In this document: positions 50,309-59,420 of the stretch, in pieces
Layout: every line of letters starts with the position of its first letter
How positions within the stretch are numbered: position 1 is the first letter of the stretch
Assembly: GCA_964551015.1 (NCBI GenBank)
Contig: CAZKBP010000014.1
Span: 1-64,000 of the forward strand
Direction of reading: 5' to 3'
Length of the DNA stretch: 64,000 nucleotides
DNA from: CAZKBP01 sp964551015
GTDB taxonomy: Bacteria > Bacteroidota > Bacteroidia > Cytophagales > Microscillaceae
The notes under the pieces: model-generated
What the model was told of the DNA's origin: nothing
The model's input: only the letters and a program-made list of their open reading frames with translations
Databases searched by the model: none
Position numbers and translations under genes: made by a program

Positions 50309-52120
50309 TTAGGGTAATTCTTTTTCTGACAAGAAGCGTCGGCTGATAAAGAGAAAAACAATGGCACCGATAATAAAACCTCCTACTAAGAAAGCCGCGG
50401 CGGTCATGTAAGTACTATTAAAGTTGCTCACCACTACAAAGAGCAAGGCCAGCATGATGAACAGGATAAAAGCCACGCTTCCTTTCAAAGCCAGATTAAA
50501 AGACCGCTTGAAACGACAGCCGTAACGATAGAGCGTGAAAAAGCCCAACATGCTCGTGCCGGTTAAGATGCCAAAAATAGAAAATAAATAACGAGGATTT
50601 TTTACCAAAACCGAGGGATTGCGAGCAATGTAGCTTCCTCTCATCAGGATTCTGCGCCAAAAGCTCCAGCTTTGCTTCGTGTTTGGTGTGGCTTCGGGCT
50701 GCGCAAACTTGAGTGCCAAGACTTTCCATAAATCTTGGTAGCCATTATCATAGCCCAGGGCCCAAATGGCGGCTCCACCGATTTTTTTCTGAAGAAGCCA
50801 GTCGTATTTTTTGGCGAGAGAAAGCGTGTCTTCGTACCAGATTTGCCGGTAATTATTTTCGGAATCTCGGTAAGTGGTATAAGTACTAAAACTCTCGGGC
50901 TCTTCATTAGGGCTGAGGCGTTTTTTGCGAATATCTCGGTACATCTGATAGCTGAGGAATTTGCGCTTTTGCGAGGGAACTTGTAAGCCTTCTGTAACCC
51001 ATTCGGCTCCATAATAAGGAAAGGTCAAGAGCAGCTTGGAAGGGTCAATCCCGGTGGCTAAGTAGTCGTCTACGGCTGTTTCCAAATCCAATTCCCACCA
51101 CAAGCTTCCACTGTGAATGGGAGCGATGGGACCAGCCTGGTCGGTATTACTGCCATAAAACTCATAACCCATCATGACAAACAAATCCACCTGATGCTCG
51201 AGTTGCTTCAAATCATATACTCGCTCAAAATCTAAGGTTGGCAAGGAGAGCGTCAGCCAAGCATCTGGAAGGGAGCGTTTTAGTTGGGAAGCAAAGTCGA
51301 GTACGAAATTAGTAAAGGCTTGCTTTTGCTCAACTGGAATTTCTTCAAAGTCTAAATGAATGCCATCAGCTGAACGCGCCTCAACTAAGCGAATGGCTTG
51401 CTCGATGCACTTGCGTTGCGCTCCGATATTGGAGAGGAAAAGCTGATTATTTTGCTCACCAAAATTACTCACACTCAATAGCACTCGGCATCCCTGAGCC
51501 TGTGCTTCCTCTACGAGAGGAGTGGTGGCCCAATCGTGAATATTGAGATAAGAACCATCTCTGGGATTGACTTCATAAGAAAAATAAGCGACCACAGAAA
51601 GCAGCGAAAAGTTGTAGCTTTGGTAAGCATCTTTCATCCAGTAAGGATGCCAACCAAAGACTTTGACCTCTGGCTTCAGTTCGTGTTCTTTTTGATAAGG
51701 TTCGTGATTGATGATGGGAGCGCGAGAACTTAGACCATTGCGGTAAGCGAGCATATCCCTTCTTTTCACCGAAAAAATACGCGACTTGAAATCAGTTGTA
51801 TCAATAAAAATTCTTTCCTCGGGAAGCTCGGGCTCATCCGATGCTTTGGGTGCCCCACCGATGCTCGGTAAGGAAGGATCAAACAAGTCAGGGTCAGTAG
51901 CCAGAATAGCTCGGCCACGCTCAGGGTCATTGGAGAACTCTTGCGCTTGATTGCCTACATTATCTTTTCTTAGGATTTTTTTCTGGTTTTTTTTCTCCTT
52001 AGCGAGTTCATTATTCTTGTCTACCTGTTTGATAATCTTATCCATCTGCCCAAAACTAAGCTGTACGAGGGAGAAAAAAAGGAGGGGAAGAAGGAGACTT
52101 GTTTTTTTGAATAATTGCAT
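50309..52120 (-). CDS. GH18 family glycoside hydrolase-like protein with C-terminal membrane domain
   Basis: A 603-residue protein. A signal peptide (about 1-24, LLLPLLFFSLVQLSFG) leads to a charged region and a GH18 barrel from about 145 to 470. The catalytic motif DGxxxDxE is at about 250-257 (DGIHLDFEEI), and FGWHPYWMKDAYQSYNFSLL, VDLFVMMGYEFYGSNTD and KIGGAAIWALGYDNGYQDLW fit the barrel. Then come three TM helices (about 505-600: FSIFGILTGTSMLGFFTLYR, FILFIMLALLFVVVSNF, AAAFLVGGFIIGAIVFLF). The enzyme part lies in the periplasm, tied to the inner membrane. It probably acts on peptidoglycan or chitin-like glycans, as spore YaaH-type relatives do; the substrate is inferred. Confidence 0.88.
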   Translation of the reverse strand: MQLFKKTSLLLPLLFFSLVQLSFGQMDKIIKQVDKNNELAKEKKNQKKILRKDNVGNQAQEFSNDPERGRAILATDPDLFDPSLPSIGGAPKASDEPELPEERIFIDTTDFKSRIFSVKRRDMLAYRNGLSSRAPIINHEPYQKEHELKPEVKVFGWHPYWMKDAYQSYNFSLLSVVAYFSYEVNPRDGSYLNIHDWATTPLVEEAQAQGCRVLLSVSNFGEQNNQLFLSNIGAQRKCIEQAIRLVEARSADGIHLDFEEIPVEQKQAFTNFVLDFASQLKRSLPDAWLTLSLPTLDFERVYDLKQLEHQVDLFVMMGYEFYGSNTDQAGPIAPIHSGSLWWELDLETAVDDYLATGIDPSKLLLTFPYYGAEWVTEGLQVPSQKRKFLSYQMYRDIRKKRLSPNEEPESFSTYTTYRDSENNYRQIWYEDTLSLAKKYDWLLQKKIGGAAIWALGYDNGYQDLWKVLALKFAQPEATPNTKQSWSFWRRILMRGSYIARNPSVLVKNPRYLFSIFGILTGTSMLGFFTLYRYGCRFKRSFNLALKGSVAFILFIMLALLFVVVSNFNSTYMTAAAFLVGGFIIGAIVFLFISRRFLSEKELP

Positions 52121-52390
52121 GGCCTGTAGATCAAATGGTCGAGAATAAGCAGTACTCAGTCGTTTATTTCAATAATTATGGCAACAGTTTTGCGGCTGAC
52201 TTTAGCGTAGATTACCAAAAGTAATTTGGTGCATAGGGTCTTGATCCATAGAGATATTGGTTTGGCTTTGATTTTGCCCCGATATCCCTATAAATCATCT
52301 AACTAAAATCTTGCCATCTCTAAGTTGATACCTCAAACCGCCTTTTTGGAGTGGGTTTATTGGAATTTTTAGTACAAAATAAAAAAATAG

Positions 52391-53827
52391 ATGCGCAAAC
52401 TTCTTCTCAGCTTATTAAAACCACAAGGTACACGCGGATGGGGCCTACTTTGGATATGCCTTCCCTTGGGCTTGTCTGCTCAAAGTGGCCTGAATAGCCG
52501 TGACTCTTCACTCATTGCTCATTGCCAAACCACGATTCGTACGCTAGCTCCTAGCTACTCAGATACCACCCAAGCTGGAAATGCCTATCAAATCTACGCG
52601 ATTCACTACAAAAAAGAATGGATTGTACTGGTCGTGGACAGTGTGAGTTTCTATTCGTATATCAAAGCGCAGCAAGTAGATACGCTCGCTGAAACTTCTT
52701 TTTTCTATAATAGCAATCTCTGTAAAATGATTGAAGAAGGGCACTTGGAGCTAAATCGTGAAGGTGAGGTGAAAGAAATCTGTGGGATACCTTTGCAACT
52801 GCATTATGAATTGAACCGCACGGGCAAGAGTTTTTATAAAGCTATGGAGCGTTTCGAGGAGGGAAAAGCCAAGCTGGGCGCACTCGCAAAAATAGGGGAC
52901 GCACTGGCCTGGCCTTTCGAGAAACTAATGGGACTGGACAAAATCAAAGACCTCAAAACCCAGATAGAAGAAAAACAAGCCCTCGTAGAAAAGCAGAAGA
53001 AGACGCTGGAGGAACAAAAAAAGTCGCTGGAAGAAGTACAAACACAACTCGAGGCGGTTCAGGAAGAAATTGCTCAACTCAAAGCCCAAGATTCTGCCCG
53101 TAAAGCACCGAGCAAGACGGATTTTTTGCCCGAAGAAAATCAAATGCAGGACTCGAGCTATCTGGCCAAGCAAAGTAACAATCTGCCCCCGCCGAGCCTT
53201 GCTATCACCGACTCCACGAATCAAGAAACTTGGTGGATGCTCCTCAGCAGTAACCTACACCAAAAGCCAAATCTGGTGGCTAGGGTGGAACTGGCAAAAC
53301 CAGAAGAGGAAACTTCTGTCCTTAGCTCACCAGAAGTTTTGCTGACCAGCCAACCTACTTATTCTCGAGAAGATTCCCTCCGCTGGCTTTACCAAAGAAA
53401 AGACTCCCTCAGAAACTTTACACTCTTGCTTGAAGATCAAATAGAACAGGCGAATCGCAAGGATCAGAAGGATTCATTAGCTAGGCAAAAATTTGAGGCG
53501 AATCAAGCACTGGAAGCTATCTACGGTCAGATTCAGCAATTACTTGACGATAAACTCTCCCAGGAAGTCGTGAGCGAAAATAGGAGTGGGGCAAAATCCA
53601 GTGCCCAGCTAGGCTCCACGATTTTGGAAAGCTTGTATCATCGTAAGGATTCTCTGCTCAGGAAAAGAGAACAACTCGAGAAAGACCTACAAGAAACTTC
53701 CGATACGAACGCTTCACAAGTGGCGGCTAGAGCAGAAGAGAAAAAACGTTTGGAGCAAGAAATCCGTCAAACTTTGCTAGAAATCAAGGCTATTCTTGAA
53801 GAGGAGAAATACAAGCTAAAAAATTAG
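52391..53827 (+). CDS. Secreted coiled-coil protein of unknown function
   Basis: A 478-residue protein. A signal peptide (about 1-32, ending GLSAQS) leads to a compact domain (about 35-150) with NAYQIYAIHYKKEWIVLVVD and LCKMIEEGHLELNREGEVKE. Long coiled coils follow (about 170-240, KTQIEEKQALVEKQKKTLEE and further Gln/Glu-rich heptads; and about 330-478 with KRLEQEIRQTLLEIKAILEE), separated by a Ser/Pro-rich part. It ends with a Lys-rich tail and no TM. I do not recognise it. The giant transporter-like/HEAT/CNB gene starts 26 bp later, so the two are almost surely one operon. Confidence 0.75.
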   Translation: MRKLLLSLLKPQGTRGWGLLWICLPLGLSAQSGLNSRDSSLIAHCQTTIRTLAPSYSDTTQAGNAYQIYAIHYKKEWIVLVVDSVSFYSYIKAQQVDTLAETSFFYNSNLCKMIEEGHLELNREGEVKEICGIPLQLHYELNRTGKSFYKAMERFEEGKAKLGALAKIGDALAWPFEKLMGLDKIKDLKTQIEEKQALVEKQKKTLEEQKKSLEEVQTQLEAVQEEIAQLKAQDSARKAPSKTDFLPEENQMQDSSYLAKQSNNLPPPSLAITDSTNQETWWMLLSSNLHQKPNLVARVELAKPEEETSVLSSPEVLLTSQPTYSREDSLRWLYQRKDSLRNFTLLLEDQIEQANRKDQKDSLARQKFEANQALEAIYGQIQQLLDDKLSQEVVSENRSGAKSSAQLGSTILESLYHRKDSLLRKREQLEKDLQETSDTNASQVAARAEEKKRLEQEIRQTLLEIKAILEEEKYKLKN

Positions 53828-53853
53828 CAAATCCATGTGTAAACACAAACCCT

Positions 53854-56800
53854 ATGCAAGCACCCTATATTAGTCGAGACTATTTAGTCACTCGTAATCG
53901 TAATTTTCTGAGCTACTTATGGGTTTGGGGGGCATTGTTGGGGGCTGCCTTGGCCTTATTTCATATTCCTTCCGTGGTTTTGTTTTTAGAAGTATACCAA
54001 GCCGAAGAAATTCCCCATGCTTTCTTGATCTCTGGTTTTTTGGGAATACTCAGTACGATACTTTTTACCTATTTGCAGAAATATATTCCCTACGCGCGTT
54101 TGGCAACTGGAGTTTTATGCCTGCTCGCGATGGTAGTTTTGGGAATATACTTGGGAGTTCAATCCTATAAAGCTGCCGAAAGCATCCATAGGGAAATTAT
54201 TTTCTGGGCTTTCGTGGCGACATTTCCTCTACAGAATATGGTGATGCTTCTTTTCGAGGGTTTATTTGGACGCCTCTTTGATGTGCAGCAAACCAAGCAA
54301 CTAACCGATAAAGCCAGCATAGGGATCACTTTTTCAGGTATTTTGACTTTATACCTGATTCCTTGGCTTCATTTTCCTACCGAAGGGCTGCTCTTTCTGA
54401 GTGCATCTGCCTTATTTCTCTCCTTGGTGGTGTTTGGGTTTATTGCCTTCAAGGCACAAGTACTCAGTACCATACAAGAAGACATCAAGGAGATCCGTGC
54501 TAAGAATAGCTTTTTTCAGCTACTTGATCAGCGTTATATTCTCAGGCTTGCTATTTTCATACTCTTAGTGGGCTTGATTAGTCTGTTCACGGAGTATTTA
54601 TTTTTATTGACACTTGAGGTCAAGTTTGCCTTCAACACAGATCAGGTATTGAAACAACAAGAAAGCAACTTGATTCAATTTTTAGCCACTTTTTCGGCGG
54701 TCATCTTGACGATCAGCTTCCTGATTAGAACTTTCGTATATCGCCACGTAGTTGCTCGCTATGATTTGAGGGTGGGCTTATTGATTCAACCGTTGATTTT
54801 GCTGGTTTTTTTGATCGCATCACTGGTGATTGGCTTAGTGGGAGGGATCAATGGCCTTGAGAACCCCCCCGAAGGCTTCGTGCTTTTTTTTGTGATGATT
54901 GCCATTTGTAAACTCATCAAAGACGCTTTGGGAGAAGCACTGGAGATGCCTGTTTTTCGGCTCTATCTGCTTCCGATTGATATCAACTTGCGTCTGGATA
55001 TCCAAGTGAAGCTGGAGGGAATTATCTGGCAAATTGCTTTCTGGCTGGGGGGCGTGCTGTTGATACTTTTTGTGACGATAGCACTAAATACAGTTCAAGT
55101 AATCATCCTAACGACGGGGCTGATCTTGACCTTGATTTACATTATTATCCTGCTTTATCAAGAATATAAACAAACGCTGGAAAGTACTCTCAGGGAAAAA
55201 CAATCCGAGAAAATAGACCCTGAGGTTTTTCGCAAACAGAGCCTCGCACAAAAAATTTTGGCAGAGATACACGAGATTCCTGCCACGCAGATTGCGATTT
55301 ACTTGAATATTTTACAAGTATTAAATCCTGTGACTTATCGGCTGGCGATTCTTAAACTGGTAGATGCCAAAGGAGAGCCCATTCAATCTAGCCTGCAACG
55401 CTATGATCAAAACTTAAAAAAGCTACTACGTGCCTTGGATTCTAGGATGATGGAACACTACTTTGAGGCTGATTTTTTGAAAGAAATACTCCAAGAAGCC
55501 CCCCTGAGAATTCCCCTCGAGGAAAAAATAAAAGAAATTACCCACCGCTTAGAACAAAAAGGCCGGCACTACGAGCAAGGAGAAGCCATACAAGCCACGG
55601 CCACCCAACTTCTAGAACAACTAAAGAGCATCAGTCAGGAGCTCAGAGAAGAAAATCGGAAATTGGCTCTCAATATAGATGAAGAAGTACAAAGAATTGC
55701 TCTGGAGCAAGCTGCTCGCCTTTGTATTCTGGAGGCTATCCCCATTTTAGATGTGATTATCCATTCCAAGTATTACCCGATGCTGGAAAATCGGGGGCTG
55801 ATTCAGGAGGTGTTTCAAAAACTCAGAGGGGCAGAGTTTCGCCTAGAAAGGCTAAAATATATCAAGCAACTTACGCTATCTAAGCGAAATGAAGAGCGGG
55901 TATTTGGGGCTTTGTTGAGTACCTATGCCGACGAAAAGTTTAAAACAGATTTGCTACACACCCTATTTCAAGATGATGCTTATCCAGTACGTTATCAAGC
56001 CTTGGTGGCTGCTTCTACTTCTGAAAGCCCCCTGCTCTATTACAACCTCATCGATAGACTGGATGATCCGCTTTACAGCAATGCCGCTTTTGCTGCCATT
56101 GTCAATATTGGTGAGAGAATTTTCACTACTCTAGAAAGTGCTTTCTATCTCACGGGCCAGAAAGAAAGTATTCAGTTGCGGATCGTACAAATCTATGGAC
56201 GAGTAGGCACACCCAAAGCCGTCGAGTTGCTATTGAGCAAATTGAATTATTCTAATCAGAATGTAGGTTCTTTGGCCTTGGACATGCTGAGCGAGTGTGG
56301 GCACAAAATGGGAGAAGATAAGGTTCGTACCATCAATGCCGAACTACGAGAAGTCTGCGATATTCTGGTCTGGAACATGCACGTCAGCTTGATGCTCAAG
56401 AAATATAATACTGGAAAATTACTGACCGAGGCACTGCAAACAGAAATCAAACACAATTACGATAAAATATTTAGCCTCATGGGGCTTCTCTACAACCCCA
56501 ATTCTGTGGATTTGGTAAAAACCAATCTTTACAGTGGCAATCCCGAGAAAGCAGAATTTGCCATTGAACTGCTCGACGTCTTACTGAGCGAAACCATCAA
56601 ACCTACTTTACTGCCTCTCCTGAATACTTATACGAGTTATGCGGAGAAGGTGAAGCAACTCAGAGCAGTAGTCCTTAATGAACAGATTGAGCACCTGAGC
56701 CACGAGCAGCTCTTGGTCAGTTTGATTCAGCGAGATTATAAATGGATCAACCGTTGGACAAAAGCCTGTGCGCTATCTGAACTTTCTCAACTGAGCCATT

Positions 56801-58497
56801 TCAAAGATAACCAAGTCTATGAAGCCAATATTGTCAACCCTGATGTCATTATGAGTGAGATTGCTTACAAATCACTCTACGAAGCAGATAGAGATCACAA
56901 CCCAAAAGATATTCACCGCCTTGTCCATTACAACGGGCAAACACATATCCAAAACTTAAACCAGCATTTACAGCATTCAGGCAATGGACAGGGGCATCAC
57001 TTTTTTAGTATGAAGTTTGATATTGCGGGTTTCTTAGGAACGATTCCAGAGTTTGAAGCTGTGCCGGGTTTGACTTTGGCAGAAATGGCCAAAATAACAG
57101 AAATTGAAGAATATTCCGCCCAGACAGAGATCGCGACTTATGATCAAATCGAGGAGATAGATTATTATTTGGTACACAATGGGTCGGTACTGCTCACCAG
57201 CAACCAGATCAAGATTCAACGCTACGAAGAAGGAGGTTTTATCAATCACTTTTCTTTTGTTAATCAAGCGATTCCACAAGTAAGTCTTTGGGCAGAGAAA
57301 CCCACGGTTGTCTATAAAATCCCCAGAGAAAAGTTCAACGCTTTGATGTCTTTTCACGATGAAATTCCCCTTTCTATCCTCAGGTACAAGCGTTTGCTGG
57401 GAGATATTTTACTTAACTTGCATCAACATCAGCAAATCAAGGTTAATAATGCACTCATGTTGTCAGAGATTAGCAAAATCGCACAGATTCTGCGACCAAC
57501 CGAAGAAGGGCACTTGGCTTCCTTTAAAAACAAAGCCGAAATGGATTTCTTCGCAGTTCATAGTGGACAATTAGCCATTAGAGTAAATCAGCGAGAGGTA
57601 CACCGAGTAGACCCTCCGGGTTTTGTATATCCACCCCAGCTAAATCTGGAGGCAGATGTGCCCATTGAGCTTGTAGCCAAAAGTGCTGGTTTATTTCACC
57701 AGATTGCCTCTGACCCACTCGCAGAACTCAATAAACATCTAGAAAAAGTGCTGTTTTTTAGAAAAGTGGCAGACTTTCGGGGAGTGAATGACTTAACCTT
57801 ACTCGAGATTGCTAAACGCACGCATCAGCAGAAGTACCGAGAGGAAGAACAGATTGCTTTTTATCCACAAGTAGCGGATATAGATTATCTCTTAGTGGTG
57901 GAGGGCAAACTTTCCCTGCAATATCACAAAAATGAAAAAACAGAAGAAGTGATTCTAAACAAGCACGCTTTCTTACATCATTTTCAATTCATGGACCAGG
58001 ATATGCAGGACGTGAAACTCGTGGCACACAGCCATTGTCTGCTGTATCGGATCGAGAAGGAGCGTTTTAACCAATTGCTATCTTTTTATGACCAATTACC
58101 CTTAGCCATTTTAAAACTACACTTTGATACTTCACTGTATGAAATTGTGCGTTATCTGAGGCAACGGGCGGTTTTTAAGTCACTCAATGTACTCAAGCTC
58201 TTGGAGATTGCGCGCTGTACACAGGTGAAGCAGTACCAACAAGGTGACCGCATCGCTATGTACAACGATGTCTCTGAACTAGACGGCGTGATTGTATACA
58301 GCGGCCAAGTGCGCCTGATGGCAGACAAAAGGAGTTTTGTGGTTTTTCAAGAAGGGGCTTGGCTAGACCATCTGGACGCGACGATGGCTCAAAAGACGGG
58401 CATCAAGTTGCTGGCAGAAACAGATTGTGTGATTTATCTCATTCGCAGGAAATATCTACGAAGATTTATGGAAGATTTTCAACTTACCCAAGTCTAA
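53854..58497 (+). CDS. Giant protein: nucleotide-transporter-like membrane domain, HEAT repeats, repeated CNB-like domains
   Basis: A 1547-residue protein. Residues about 15-440 are a polytopic membrane domain like the ATP/ADP translocase (Npt/NTT) group: FLSYLWVWGALLGAALALFH, EVYQAEEIPHAFLISGFLGI, GRLFDVQQTKQLTDKASI. A cytoplasmic helical region follows with HEAT-like repeats (about 670-950, YPVRYQALVAAS, GTPKAVELLLSKLNYSNQNV). The end holds four cyclic-nucleotide-binding-like units, at about 1050-1180, 1194-1294, 1299-1429 and 1437-1547; each has a TxxEIATYDQIEEIDYYLV-like double strand and a bulky YKIPREKFNALMS-like end. The phosphate-binding RxA motif of true CNB domains is not plain, so ligand binding is doubtful. 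It is coupled to the coiled-coil gene. Confidence 0.8.
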   Translation: MQAPYISRDYLVTRNRNFLSYLWVWGALLGAALALFHIPSVVLFLEVYQAEEIPHAFLISGFLGILSTILFTYLQKYIPYARLATGVLCLLAMVVLGIYLGVQSYKAAESIHREIIFWAFVATFPLQNMVMLLFEGLFGRLFDVQQTKQLTDKASIGITFSGILTLYLIPWLHFPTEGLLFLSASALFLSLVVFGFIAFKAQVLSTIQEDIKEIRAKNSFFQLLDQRYILRLAIFILLVGLISLFTEYLFLLTLEVKFAFNTDQVLKQQESNLIQFLATFSAVILTISFLIRTFVYRHVVARYDLRVGLLIQPLILLVFLIASLVIGLVGGINGLENPPEGFVLFFVMIAICKLIKDALGEALEMPVFRLYLLPIDINLRLDIQVKLEGIIWQIAFWLGGVLLILFVTIALNTVQVIILTTGLILTLIYIIILLYQEYKQTLESTLREKQSEKIDPEVFRKQSLAQKILAEIHEIPATQIAIYLNILQVLNPVTYRLAILKLVDAKGEPIQSSLQRYDQNLKKLLRALDSRMMEHYFEADFLKEILQEAPLRIPLEEKIKEITHRLEQKGRHYEQGEAIQATATQLLEQLKSISQELREENRKLALNIDEEVQRIALEQAARLCILEAIPILDVIIHSKYYPMLENRGLIQEVFQKLRGAEFRLERLKYIKQLTLSKRNEERVFGALLSTYADEKFKTDLLHTLFQDDAYPVRYQALVAASTSESPLLYYNLIDRLDDPLYSNAAFAAIVNIGERIFTTLESAFYLTGQKESIQLRIVQIYGRVGTPKAVELLLSKLNYSNQNVGSLALDMLSECGHKMGEDKVRTINAELREVCDILVWNMHVSLMLKKYNTGKLLTEALQTEIKHNYDKIFSLMGLLYNPNSVDLVKTNLYSGNPEKAEFAIELLDVLLSETIKPTLLPLLNTYTSYAEKVKQLRAVVLNEQIEHLSHEQLLVSLIQRDYKWINRWTKACALSELSQLSHFKDNQVYEANIVNPDVIMSEIAYKSLYEADRDHNPKDIHRLVHYNGQTHIQNLNQHLQHSGNGQGHHFFSMKFDIAGFLGTIPEFEAVPGLTLAEMAKITEIEEYSAQTEIATYDQIEEIDYYLVHNGSVLLTSNQIKIQRYEEGGFINHFSFVNQAIPQVSLWAEKPTVVYKIPREKFNALMSFHDEIPLSILRYKRLLGDILLNLHQHQQIKVNNALMLSEISKIAQILRPTEEGHLASFKNKAEMDFFAVHSGQLAIRVNQREVHRVDPPGFVYPPQLNLEADVPIELVAKSAGLFHQIASDPLAELNKHLEKVLFFRKVADFRGVNDLTLLEIAKRTHQQKYREEEQIAFYPQVADIDYLLVVEGKLSLQYHKNEKTEEVILNKHAFLHHFQFMDQDMQDVKLVAHSHCLLYRIEKERFNQLLSFYDQLPLAILKLHFDTSLYEIVRYLRQRAVFKSLNVLKLLEIARCTQVKQYQQGDRIAMYNDVSELDGVIVYSGQVRLMADKRSFVVFQEGAWLDHLDATMAQKTGIKLLAETDCVIYLIRRKYLRRFMEDFQLTQV

Positions 58498-58813
58498 TTC
58501 CAATCCATATCCTGAATACGATGAGTCTTTATTCAAAGGCAAGATAGCCTATCCCGTGGACGGTCGTCTATGGACTGCGGACTAGCGAGTAAGCATCTAA
58601 AGGATGGATGGGTATAATTGGGCACTTAGAAAAATTGCATAAGTTTTATTTTATCTAGTTTTCGTCTACAATCAGAAACACCAGTCCAAGTATGAGCGTA
58701 TAAGTAAATGGCAAGAAGACGCACGTCAAAATTTGAGGTGAATCTTCTGGTTAAATCAGATAAATAAGCACTGATTTTACTATCAAAGTAGTCTTTACTA
58801 AAAAGCTCATCCC
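58498..58813. other. Intergenic region with an extragenic repeat
   Basis: This 316-bp gap contains the second copy of the dispersed repeat (58539-58609). The rest has no credible gene; a 19-codon frame at 58708 (MARRRTSKFEVNLLVK) is noted but not supported. No clear terminator is seen after the giant gene. Confidence 0.5.
58539..58609 (+). repeat. Dispersed extragenic repeat, copy B
   Basis: This copy aligns with 2825-2896 on the same strand over about 71 bp (shared CAAGATAGCCT, GTCTATGGACTG, GGACTAG and AAAGGATGGAT). It lies 42 bp after the stop of the giant gene. Confidence 0.8.
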
Positions 58814-59347
58814 GTGGAATCTTTAAACATTTGCCTAGATTTTGTCGCCAGCGATAACCATCTCACAGAAAATACTCAGCAAGGTTGGATAGAATTATTC
58901 CAGGAAAACCTCAAGCAAGCCCTCTACATTCAGAAAGGAATAGATAGTCGGTTTATCAGTAAGGATACGCTCAAACAGCAGATAAAGAACCATTTTTTTG
59001 CAGAAAACGCCTTCATCTATCTGCCCATTATTTCCAAAGCCTCGCTTCTCAATCAAGCTTGGTTGAAAGAGGTTTTGGATATCGTGAGAGACATAGAAGA
59101 TGCTTATTCCCCGCAAGCAATCTGCAAAATTATCAAAGAACCTTATTTTTCCAGTTTGATGCCCGAACGCTTGGTACTCCATTCTGAAAGTAAGCTGTAC
59201 GTGGTGCTTCCTTCTACGGGTGAGGTGCTTTTAGCTTCGCAGGTATCTATGCCCGAACATCTGAGCCAATTTGTAGCCCAAGTGGTCAAGCTTGCGCACA
59301 AACTGGGCGTGCAGATTCATACCAAAAACCTCATGGGAAAGAATTAA
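58814..59347 (+). CDS. TIR-like domain protein
   Basis: A 177-residue protein with a GTG start at 58814. The pattern fits bacterial TIR domains of the GW type along its length: strand one LNICLDFVAS, then DNHLTENTQQGWIELFQENL (D14-N15, G24-W25), FISKDTLKQQIK, AFIYLPIISKASLLNQAWLK with W83 and E86 (the Glu place used by TIR NADases), and the later AICKIIKEPYF and KLYVVLPSTGEVLLAS. The first strand lacks the usual Ser-Tyr and the WC of the box is WL, so activity is uncertain. No partner effector lies beside it. The family assignment is by eye and only moderately sure. Confidence 0.55.
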   Translation: MESLNICLDFVASDNHLTENTQQGWIELFQENLKQALYIQKGIDSRFISKDTLKQQIKNHFFAENAFIYLPIISKASLLNQAWLKEVLDIVRDIEDAYSPQAICKIIKEPYFSSLMPERLVLHSESKLYVVLPSTGEVLLASQVSMPEHLSQFVAQVVKLAHKLGVQIHTKNLMGKN

Positions 59348-59420
59348 GCAAGTTTTCTTGCACTCAAACACTGACCAGCAAAACTTCAGCCAGCTTCACA
59401 AAAAAACAATCACGAATAAT

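Noticed and set aside
52135..52224. A 29-codon plus-strand frame with protein-like sequence before the coiled-coil gene
   Set aside because: It is very short, has no promoter and no match that I know, and such frames occur by chance.
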